This document shows, one piece after another, positions 1 through 5,677 of a stretch of 5,677 nt of DNA (positions are counted from its first letter, which is position 1; every line of letters begins with the position of its first letter). Source of the stretch: Deltaproteobacteria bacterium. Lineage in GTDB: Bacteria > Desulfobacterota > DSM-4660 > Desulfatiglandales > HGW-15. The notes beneath the pieces were generated by a model. That model worked only from the letters and a program-made list of their open reading frames with translations. It had not been told where the DNA came from and did no database searches. The stretch is from the NCBI GenBank assembly GCA_016929815.1, contig JAFGIC010000438.1, positions 1-5,677 of the forward strand, given 5' to 3'. Made by a program: the position numbers and the translations under genes.

Positions 1-79
1 AAGCCTTGTGTACCACTGTCCTGCATAAGCAGGGTGGGAAGGTCGCTTAGGAGGCGGGTAAGTCAGAAGACCTGCCTGA
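1..79 (+). promoter_or_regulatory. Cobalamin (B12) riboswitch, 3' part, cut by the window start
   Basis: This is the downstream half of an adenosylcobalamin-type riboswitch aptamer. Visible landmarks, in the expected order, are CCACTG (13-18), a hairpin CCTGC/GCAGG (20-24 with 29-33, loop ATAA), GGGAAGG (36-42), a small stem CGC/GCG (44-46 with 54-56), and the B12 box AGTCAGAAGACCTGCC (61-76). The B12 box differs from the family consensus AGCCAGGAGACCTGCC at two positions. CCAC 13-16 can also pair with GTGG 34-37, which closes the hairpin. The 5' half with the GCAACTG loop must lie upstream of the window. In this family cobalamin binding switches off downstream cobalamin-uptake or synthesis genes, which fits the BtuB-like receptor that follows. 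The exact 3' boundary is approximate. Confidence 0.9.
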
Positions 80-139
80 ACTTATGTGTTGCCTTCGCGG
101 ACAGAGGTTGCAATATTATCCAGAGGATAAAAATGGGAC

Positions 140-176
140 ATCCCCGGATCGAAATAATCGGTCCGGGGATTTTTTT
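140..176 (+). terminator. Intrinsic terminator in the riboswitch expression platform
   Basis: A perfect 9-bp inverted repeat, ATCCCCGGA (140-148) against TCCGGGGAT (162-170), extends inward by a T-G wobble and three further pairs to about 13 bp around the loop AATAA (153-157). It is followed directly by a run of seven T (170-176). It lies between the riboswitch and the receptor start codon, so it is the likely off-state: ligand binding would favour termination before the operon. A clear antiterminator partner is not obvious in the 80-139 linker. That linker does contain a small hairpin, TTATCC/GGATAA (116-121 with 125-130), and GGTTGC (106-111), which could be the kissing-loop partner of the unseen GCAAC-type loop. 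Confidence 0.9.
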
Positions 177-220
177 ACATTCAGGTAGAAATTTTGCTTA
201 ATACGATTCAAAAAAAAGAA

Positions 221-2248
221 ATGAAAATCCGGGGATGCACGGTTCTCCTTTTTTTGCTGTGCAGCAATTTTATAACATTCGATGTATATGCGGATATGTA
301 TAAGGAGCCTGTGACCCTTGATGAGATAATTGTGACCTCGGAACGCACAGGGGATCATTTTCAGACCGGCGATGTCGATACTGAACAGACCCCTGCCTTT
401 TTTTCCGTCATTGAGAGAGATCAATTTGAAGGCAGGATGGAAGATCTTGCGGAGGCCATAGGAAAGGAGGCAGGGGTGCAGGTCCGGCAGTCCGGGGGGC
501 TGGGAAGCTTTTCCACTGTGTCCTTGCGCGGCTCCTCAAGCGACCAGGTTATGGTGTTCATGGACGGGATGCTGCTGAACGACGCCTCGGGCGGGGGCGT
601 TGACCTCAGCAATATAGTCCTGTCGGATGTTGAGTCAATCGAGATCTATCGCGGCATAACGGCCATGAATTTCAACAAGGCCTCCATAGGCGGTGTAATA
701 AATATAAAGACCGTCAGGGCAAAGGATGAGATGATTTTAAACGCAAGCGCGGGATACGGTTCGTTCAACACGAAAAGATATTCCGGATTTATCAACCATA
801 AGCCCGGCAAATGGGATTATCTTATCTCAGGGGATTATCTGAGCGCGGAGAATGATTTTGAGGTGGTTAATGACAACGGCACTGTTTGGAACCCGGATGA
901 TGACCGAGTGGAAAGGCGGAACAACGCGCGTGTCGAACAGGAGAACCTCCTTGCAAAGGCCGGGTTCGACCTTACGGACAACATGAGGATAGATTTTGTA
1001 GAGCAATGGTTTTCAAAGGACCAGGGCCTGCCGAGTTGGAACAACAGCGCCGATGCAAAGACTTCTTTGCAGACGAGAAGAAATATAAACACCCTGAAGT
1101 TTACTGCAAACAACATAGGCGGATATGGTTTAAATACAGCCGCCAGGATAAGTTACACGGACAAGGAGGAGGAATATGACGACAGCCAAGGTTCCGTGGG
1201 ATTGGGCCAGCAGCGCAGCATATATGATACCGCCCGATTCGGCCTTGATCTCTTTCTTGAATGGCTTTCCAGTGTCCATTCGGTGAATCTTATTCTGGAT
1301 GCGGAGCGTGAAGAATACGGCGTTAAAGACCTGCTCAACCGGAAGAATCCCAATGACAGCAAGAGGGAATCACTTACAGCGGGCATACAGGACAGCATGG
1401 TCATTTTTCAGGACAGGCTTATTGTTACATCAGGCCTGCGGTATTCGAGGATCAATGACGATCTGAAAAGCGCGGTTAATTCTTTTGGAGAAATCCTGGA
1501 AGGCAGGACCGAAAGAAATGACTACTTAAGCCCTCAGATAGGCATTAAAATCAAACCGAACAGCCGGTTGACATTGAAAGCAAATATTGCCAGGTATTTC
1601 CGGGAGCCTTCCTTTTTTGAATTATTCGGAGACAGGGGTTTTTTTACCGGGAATGACGAATTGAGGCCCGAACAGGGGGTCAATGGGGATGCGGGGCTTG
1701 AGGCAAATCTGCCGTTTTCGGGCCGGCTGTTCAATCGCATCTCAATCACCGGGTCATATTTTGTAAGCAATGTAGATGATCTCATCACCCGCGCCTATGA
1801 CGCACGCGGAGTGGGCAGGGCGGTCAATATCTCAAGCTCATCTATCAACGGAATAGAATCAGGCATCAATCTCGATTTTCTGAAATACTTCCGTTTTTCA
1901 GCCAATGCCACATGGCAGGATACGGAGAACAGGAGTGAGATGGGCGCGTTTAACGGCAAGGACCTGCCGGGCATATTCGAAAGTTCATTTCTCATAAGGG
2001 TAGAGGGAAATTACAAAGGTCTTAAGGCATATTGCGAGAACGCAAAGGAAAGCGGCATGTATTATGATACGGCCAATCTGATTGAGGCGGAAGACAAGGT
2101 AGAGTCCAACGCCGGGATAATCTGGTCCATCGGCGGCCTGCTGCTGAGTCTGGAGGGGGAAAACCTGGGAGACAACCTGTACGAGGACTTTAACGGATAC
2201 CCCCTGCCGGGCAGGTCTTATTCGTTCACCATAAAATACGGTTTATAG
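221..2248 (+). CDS. btuB: TonB-dependent outer-membrane receptor, BtuB-like (cobalamin/corrinoid)
   Basis: This 675-residue protein is an outer-membrane active transporter that would move a corrinoid into the periplasm using TonB/ExbBD energy. A signal peptide (residues 1-24, ending VYA) is followed by a TonB-box-like DEIIVT (34-39). The plug domain (about 57-164) shows LRGSSSDQVMVFMDG (102-116), VESIEIYRG (137-145) and GGVINIKT (157-164). A roughly 510-residue beta-barrel follows, with the family pattern of an FREPSFFELF segment, then N-x-x-L-R-P-E, and a final strand PGRSYSFTIKYGL. It ends in Leu rather than the usual aromatic residue. Substrate assignment rests mainly on the upstream B12 riboswitch and terminator; the protein alone would only say TonB-dependent receptor. 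The start is chosen at ATG 221 because it gives a compact signal peptide. An in-frame TTG at 194 would add nine residues and has a weak AGG upstream. Neither start has a strong Shine-Dalgarno. It is the first gene of an operon with the propeller gene. Confidence 0.93.
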   Translation: MKIRGCTVLLFLLCSNFITFDVYADMYKEPVTLDEIIVTSERTGDHFQTGDVDTEQTPAFFSVIERDQFEGRMEDLAEAIGKEAGVQVRQSGGLGSFSTVSLRGSSSDQVMVFMDGMLLNDASGGGVDLSNIVLSDVESIEIYRGITAMNFNKASIGGVINIKTVRAKDEMILNASAGYGSFNTKRYSGFINHKPGKWDYLISGDYLSAENDFEVVNDNGTVWNPDDDRVERRNNARVEQENLLAKAGFDLTDNMRIDFVEQWFSKDQGLPSWNNSADAKTSLQTRRNINTLKFTANNIGGYGLNTAARISYTDKEEEYDDSQGSVGLGQQRSIYDTARFGLDLFLEWLSSVHSVNLILDAEREEYGVKDLLNRKNPNDSKRESLTAGIQDSMVIFQDRLIVTSGLRYSRINDDLKSAVNSFGEILEGRTERNDYLSPQIGIKIKPNSRLTLKANIARYFREPSFFELFGDRGFFTGNDELRPEQGVNGDAGLEANLPFSGRLFNRISITGSYFVSNVDDLITRAYDARGVGRAVNISSSSINGIESGINLDFLKYFRFSANATWQDTENRSEMGAFNGKDLPGIFESSFLIRVEGNYKGLKAYCENAKESGMYYDTANLIEAEDKVESNAGIIWSIGGLLLSLEGENLGDNLYEDFNGYPLPGRSYSFTIKYGL

Positions 2249-2267
2249 TCAAATTTCTTAGATAAAA

Positions 2268-2273
2268 AGGAGG
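2268..2273 (+). promoter_or_regulatory. Strong ribosome binding site for the propeller gene
   Basis: AGGAGG, within AAGGAGGAG, lies seven bases before ATG 2281 and fixes that start. It is far stronger than anything in front of the receptor gene. The second protein may therefore be translated more efficiently than the receptor from the same message. Confidence 0.88.
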
Positions 2274-2280
2274 AGTTGGT

Positions 2281-4152
2281 ATGAAAGAAAAAATTAACTC
2301 GGGATTACGTCTTTTACGTTTGGTATCTTTATCGATAATTGCATGTTTATTCATGGCCGCAATGCCGGCCTATGCCGAAACGGTCCAGAGCGCAGTTGTA
2401 GCCACGGTCGCCTCGGACTATTCAAGCAGCGCGGTCTCTGTCATAACGGTTGATCCGCCCAGGACGCCTGAAAATGACCTCCTGGCGCAGACCACTTCGG
2501 ATATTACATTGGCATCCTATGGGAGATATTTCTATCTCATATCCAGGTATGGCGAGAACAGCATTGCAAAGCTCGATATTGATGAACCTGAGACGGTTAT
2601 CTGGCAGTATTCTACCGACGGCGATGAGACGAACAGCAACCCCTATGGAATGATCTTTGTAAGTTCTGAAAAGGCCTATATCATAAGATACGGGTCCACG
2701 AAGGTATGGGTTGTCGATCCATCGCCGGAGAGTGAGGACTATTTCAAGACAGGAGAGCTTGACTTGAGCGCCTATGTGGACAGCACGGATACCGACGGAG
2801 CGCCTGAGATGGCAGGGGCCGTTATTGCCGACGGTAAGCTTTTTATTATCATGCAGAGACTGGTAAGCTGGGCGCCCACAGACCTCAAACCCTATGTGGC
2901 GGTATTTGATACTGAAACGGACACGGAGATCGATACGGGCAAGGGAGAAGGAGGTCTTAAGGGCATACCCCTGGACCTCAAGGACCCCCTGGCGATACAG
3001 TATTTGGAGGAAAATGACACCCTTTACGTGCAGTGCGTGGGGACCTATTACCCTGATTATTATCCCGCCTATGAGGGGACCGGAGGTATTGTCTCCATTG
3101 ATCCGGAGCTATACGATACCGAGACAGTACTGGACGACGGCGACGCGGAAGACATGCCCTATGGCGTCATATCAGGCATGGCTATTATATCCTCAAGCAA
3201 GGGATATTTCGTGGGCTATGACGGATGGGGGGACAACACACTTTACTCCTTTGACCCGTCGGCCTCAAGTCCGACCGGCATAGCGATCACAGGTCTTCAG
3301 AATAAAGGCATTGCGGGCATGGACTCGGGGATCTACACCGATAAGAATGGCATGCTCTGGGTATGCAACCAGACGGACGCGCGGGTTGAGGTCCTGAATA
3401 CCTCAACCGACGAAATCGAGGAAAGCGTTTCCACGAGCCTGAATCCAATAAAGGTAGTATTTACTATTGAAGGTTTCATTGAAGATGACGACAACAATAA
3501 CGGCATTGCCGACGAGCAGGAGGTTGGCGGCGCAGTGGACCTTGACGGAGACGGGACAGATGATGTGATTAAGGATACTTACAAATTTCTGCAGACTGAG
3601 GTTGGAGAAGCGCAGATAGCGATGGAAGCTACTGAGAATGTCAACTCCATTTTAACAATTGCATCCATTGATCCTGCTGATGCCCTGGCAGACGAAACCG
3701 GAGACTTTCCAACAGATATGCCTTACGGGCTCTTGGATTTCAGCCTGGATGTTGCGAAGGGCGCAACAGTTCAGGTCACTTTATATTTTTCAGAGTCTGT
3801 TACGGAGGCAGAATGGTATAAATACAATTCAACAACCGGATGGGAGGATTACTCCTCTAACGCGGTATTTTCTGAGATGTCAAATGGTTGTACTAAGGTT
3901 GTCCTTACGCTTCAGGATGGCGGTGATGGGGATGCCGACGGCGAGGTGAATGGGATAATAACCGATCCTTCCGGTCCTGGTAGTGTTTCAAACGACGGCA
4001 GCGATGATGATGATGACGATGACGATGACGACACATGTTTTATCAACACATCAGGCAAAGATACATGCATGACCATGCAGCCGTTATTTTTCGTCCTGCT
4101 GATCGGCGCGTCTCTGGTTGCGTTATTTGTATCAAGGCGTTCGAGGGATTAG
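2281..4152 (+). CDS. Secreted beta-propeller protein with choice-of-anchor-U-like domain and Cys/TM/Arg C-terminal sorting tail; candidate corrinoid-binding partner of BtuB
   Basis: This 623-residue exported protein has a signal peptide (1-32, ending AYA before E33). Residues about 74-395 show recurring blade patterns typical of YncE/DUF5074-like propellers, such as NPYGMIFVSSEKAYI (from 120), KVWVVDP (141-147), DGKLFIIMQRL (184-194) and later copies. Next come a Ca-binding-like acidic stretch (402-428, with DDDNNNG and DLDGDGTDD), a choice-of-anchor-U-like domain (about 445-566, with PYGLLDF, a W-containing core, LTLQDGGDGD and NGIITDPSGP), ten consecutive Asp (575-584), CFI at 586-588, a second Cys at 596, one membrane helix (about 601-618) and terminal RRSRD. 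It is 32 bases downstream of the receptor under the same riboswitch. In Bacteroides the propeller lipoprotein BtuG sits on BtuB and captures B12, so a similar job is inferred here, with C-terminal rather than N-terminal anchoring. No residue proves cobalamin binding. IIAC at 19-22 is a weak alternative lipobox. Confidence 0.85.
   Translation: MKEKINSGLRLLRLVSLSIIACLFMAAMPAYAETVQSAVVATVASDYSSSAVSVITVDPPRTPENDLLAQTTSDITLASYGRYFYLISRYGENSIAKLDIDEPETVIWQYSTDGDETNSNPYGMIFVSSEKAYIIRYGSTKVWVVDPSPESEDYFKTGELDLSAYVDSTDTDGAPEMAGAVIADGKLFIIMQRLVSWAPTDLKPYVAVFDTETDTEIDTGKGEGGLKGIPLDLKDPLAIQYLEENDTLYVQCVGTYYPDYYPAYEGTGGIVSIDPELYDTETVLDDGDAEDMPYGVISGMAIISSSKGYFVGYDGWGDNTLYSFDPSASSPTGIAITGLQNKGIAGMDSGIYTDKNGMLWVCNQTDARVEVLNTSTDEIEESVSTSLNPIKVVFTIEGFIEDDDNNNGIADEQEVGGAVDLDGDGTDDVIKDTYKFLQTEVGEAQIAMEATENVNSILTIASIDPADALADETGDFPTDMPYGLLDFSLDVAKGATVQVTLYFSESVTEAEWYKYNSTTGWEDYSSNAVFSEMSNGCTKVVLTLQDGGDGDADGEVNGIITDPSGPGSVSNDGSDDDDDDDDDDTCFINTSGKDTCMTMQPLFFVLLIGASLVALFVSRRSRD
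4003..4032 (+). repeat. GAT/GAC triplet repeat encoding ten Asp
   Basis: Ten consecutive Asp codons (residues 575-584 of the propeller protein) form a short low-complexity tract just before the CFI/Cys sorting tail. Four GAT come first, then GAC and GAT alternate, ending in GAC. The tract probably works as an acidic, flexible spacer between the folded protein and its anchor. Its length could vary between strains by whole-codon slippage without breaking the frame. Confidence 0.85.
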
Positions 4153-4165
4153 AATTAAGAGTAAA

Positions 4166-4206
4166 TCTCCCTCTCCCCTTGCGGGAGAGGGTTGATATGA
4201 GGGGAA
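4166..4206. repeat. Dispersed GC-rich palindromic element between convergent genes
   Basis: CCCTCTCCC (4169-4177) and GGGAGAGGG (4183-4191) form a perfect 9-bp hairpin with loop CTTGC. It is followed by TTGATATGAGGGG, which resembles the degenerate right flank of this element type. Near-identical palindromes of the CCCTCTCCC..GGGAGAGGG..GAGGGG type are common intergenic repeats in many proteobacterial and related genomes and give spurious translations such as PSPARGEG. It lies in the 94-base gap between the propeller gene and the protease gene. Neither strand has a proper T-run after the stem, so use as a bidirectional terminator is possible but unproven. Copy number cannot be judged from one copy. 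Confidence 0.6.
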
Positions 4207-4246
4207 CAGACTATGTGGCTTAAGGGTTGTTTCCTTAATATCGGAT

Positions 4247-4891
4247 TCAATTCCAGAGCGATAATGTAAATATCGCCAGGTTTCCCAGCGCATGTATGGC
4301 GATTGGAGTGACGAGGCTCTTCTCCCTTTCATAGGAGGCGGCGAACAGCAGGCCTCCTATAAACTGTGTGATGAAGACACCTGAAATTAGAAGGTGTGTC
4401 AAGGAAAAAAGAAAGGAGCTGCCAAGCAAGGCGGCTGTTATGCCCCATCGTCTTAAAAAGCCATAGAGTATTCCCCGGAAAAAGATCTCTTCCGTTACCG
4501 GACCCAGAACGCCGCCCACTGTGAAGAAGAGTATCAATATCCATCCGTTCTCAGGCAGACTGCAATGAATCAATGCCAGCGGATCAATTTTAAAGATATA
4601 CAATACGGCAAAGCCCAGAAAAACCGCGGCGCCGAAGGCAGCAGACCATATAAGTCCTCTTTTCAGGCCGTGGAGCATCCCGGACTGTTTCAGCCCTATG
4701 GCAGAGATTCCTTTGTCCTGAAAGAATATTATCAGTATGATCAATGACGCCTGAATAATGCGCTTTATGCCCAGGATGGCCATGGCATGCAAATGACTCC
4801 CTGACATCAGGATATCAAGTGTAATCTCAACCGCAAGGACAGCTGTGACGGATGTGATCAGTTGTTTGAAGTTGACTTTTTCTGTTTCCAT
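4247..4891 (-). CDS. CPBP-family glutamic intramembrane protease (CAAX/Rce1/Abi type)
   Basis: This 214-residue polytopic membrane protein has about seven hydrophobic segments. All three family motifs are present: EEIFFR (E134, E135, R139), FSLTH (F162, H166) and HALGN (H200, N204). These correspond to the catalytic glutamates and metal- or water-coordinating residues of the CPBP fold, so the enzyme looks active. The length is usual for bacterial members. Known roles in the family include CAAX-type processing, bacteriocin self-immunity, and cleavage of Cys-containing C-terminal sorting tails (the MrtJ/myxosortase-type enzymes). The start ATG at 4889-4891 lies inside the upstream HEAT-repeat gene, giving a 34-base overlap and likely translational coupling; only a weak GAGAG-like site precedes it. 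It runs convergently toward the propeller gene, whose product carries a Cys/TM/Arg tail. That makes tail processing the most attractive role, but it is inferred from position only. Confidence 0.92.
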   Translation of the reverse strand: METEKVNFKQLITSVTAVLAVEITLDILMSGSHLHAMAILGIKRIIQASLIILIIFFQDKGISAIGLKQSGMLHGLKRGLIWSAAFGAAVFLGFAVLYIFKIDPLALIHCSLPENGWILILFFTVGGVLGPVTEEIFFRGILYGFLRRWGITAALLGSSFLFSLTHLLISGVFITQFIGGLLFAASYEREKSLVTPIAIHALGNLAIFTLSLWN

Positions 4892-5677
4892 CCGAGGTCT
4901 CTCATTGCATAATAGGCATATGCCTGCACGTGCCAGTGATCGGATTCCTTAATTTTTTGTTTAATTGCCTCAACAGCCTTTTTATCTCTTCTTTGACCCA
5001 GGGCCTCCAGGGCCTGACACACTACATTAGGATGCGAGTCGTTCAGTAAGGCAATCAAATCACTATAGGTTTCCGATTTTTTACCGATACCCGCAGCCCT
5101 TGCGAGCCAATAGCGAACAGAGATATAAGGGCTTTCCTTCATTTTCAGGTAAGCGGGATAATCCGCGATATCCAGTTTCTCCCGGCAAATCATTCTCAAT
5201 GCAGCTGACTGGTCCTGCCAGCGAGCTGATTTCATTAAAATGTCAATATCCTGCTTTTCGAGGTTAACGGATGCTCCTTTATGCACCGGAACAAAAAGGA
5301 CAATCCCGATCAAAAGGCATATTATAGATGATGCGGTAAGTCGAGTTGTTGTATTCCTGAAAGGATATAAAACAAACTGTAATACGATCTGAACCAGCAG
5401 ATAGAGGAGGACAGGGAACCCTATCAGAATAGAGGGATATGTAAAGCCGCGAAAAAAATTATATCTGTCTGTCCGGTCTGAAAAGCTCTTCAGATATTTG
5501 CCGGGATCGGAAAGAAAGAGTTTTTGGGCTGTGCGCAAGACCTCTCTCCCTTTGTGCATAAAGATGAGTTCGTCGCCTTGCTTATCTATTGCAAGATCCG
5601 CCCTGCCGGCATCCAAAACAAGGTAGTCGCGGTTGAGCAGCCTGTTTTCCAATAAATGCATATCTGAATTGTTTTCA
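4858..5677 (-). CDS. Membrane-anchored HEAT-repeat protein, probably 5'-truncated by the window end
   Basis: Function is unknown. Counting from the internal ATG at 5659-5661, 267 residues are visible. An N-terminal soluble segment (1-72) matches nothing I recognise. Two membrane helices follow (about 75-100 and 108-126). A soluble C-terminal region (about 136-258) is built of HEAT-like helical pairs, for example SPYISVRYWLARAAG, HPNVVCQALEALGQ and HWHVQAYAYYAMRDLGW, each with the P/V/R-A-L pattern of such repeats. HEAT arrays usually serve protein-protein contacts. The frame stays open upstream of that ATG to the edge (residues ENNSD), and no Shine-Dalgarno is visible before it, so the true start is likely outside the window. 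The gene overlaps the protease gene by 34 bases, so the two are probably cotranscribed and may work together at the membrane. Confidence 0.8.
   Translation of the reverse strand, partial: ENNSDMHLLENRLLNRDYLVLDAGRADLAIDKQGDELIFMHKGREVLRTAQKLFLSDPGKYLKSFSDRTDRYNFFRGFTYPSILIGFPVLLYLLVQIVLQFVLYPFRNTTTRLTASSIICLLIGIVLFVPVHKGASVNLEKQDIDILMKSARWQDQSAALRMICREKLDIADYPAYLKMKESPYISVRYWLARAAGIGKKSETYSDLIALLNDSHPNVVCQALEALGQRRDKKAVEAIKQKIKESDHWHVQAYAYYAMRDLGWKQKKSTSNN

Noticed and set aside
2326..2376. Possible lipobox IIAC at residues 19-22 of the propeller protein
   Set aside because: The hydrophobic stretch continues past the Cys (LFMAAMPAYA) and ends in a good signal peptidase I site, AYA before Glu. 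An ordinary secretory signal is more likely, though not certain.
2894..3283. 129-codon open frame inside the propeller gene
   Set aside because: It is a shifted-frame shadow rich in Arg, Thr and Pro, with no ribosome site, and overlaps a gene with clear domain content.
4220..4238. Hairpin TTAAGG/CCTTAA as a terminator between the convergent genes
   Set aside because: The stem is only 6 bp and AT-rich, with a seven-base loop, and no T-run follows on either strand.
4035..4332. Open frames crossing the 4153-4246 gap on both strands
   Set aside because: Their predicted proteins come from the tail of the propeller gene, the palindrome (PSPARGEG-type translation) and the antisense of the protease gene. 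They have no ribosome site and no recognisable domain.
4565..4747. Short + strand open frame of 60 codons
   Set aside because: It lies wholly inside the well-supported protease gene on the other strand, has no Shine-Dalgarno and resembles no known family.

Overview
The window reads as chromosomal DNA from a Gram-negative bacterium. It encodes a TonB-dependent outer-membrane receptor, and its exported protein ends in a Cys/transmembrane/Arg sorting tail typical of diderms. Base composition is moderate, Shine-Dalgarno use is AGGAGG-type, and the choice-of-anchor-U plus CFI-type tail would suit Desulfobacterota or Nitrospirota. That placement is a guess from protein style only.

Left half, + strand: positions 1 to about 79 are the 3' portion of a cobalamin riboswitch whose 5' part lies outside the window. 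A strong intrinsic terminator follows at 140-176. Next come a BtuB-like TonB-dependent receptor (221-2248) and, 32 bases later behind a strong ribosome binding site, a secreted beta-propeller protein (2281-4152). The layout is a cobalamin-repressed operon. The receptor would import a corrinoid across the outer membrane. The propeller may be a surface or periplasmic corrinoid-capture partner, a role analogous to BtuG of Bacteroides, but that assignment is inference. The propeller protein carries, in order, a signal peptide, the propeller, an Asp/Asn-rich Ca-binding-like segment, a choice-of-anchor-U-like domain, a ten-Asp run and a C-terminal tail made of a CFI motif, one membrane helix and RRSRD.

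Positions 4153-4246 separate two convergent transcription units and contain a GC-rich palindrome of a widely dispersed type.

Right half, - strand: an integral-membrane HEAT-repeat protein (4858 to the window edge, probably 5'-truncated) overlaps by 34 bases a CPBP-family glutamic intramembrane protease (4247-4891) with all three motifs intact. Some CPBP proteases process Cys-containing C-terminal sorting tails. The most interesting hypothesis here is therefore that this protease matures or anchors the neighbouring propeller protein, giving a compact module of riboswitch, receptor, anchored propeller and sorting protease.
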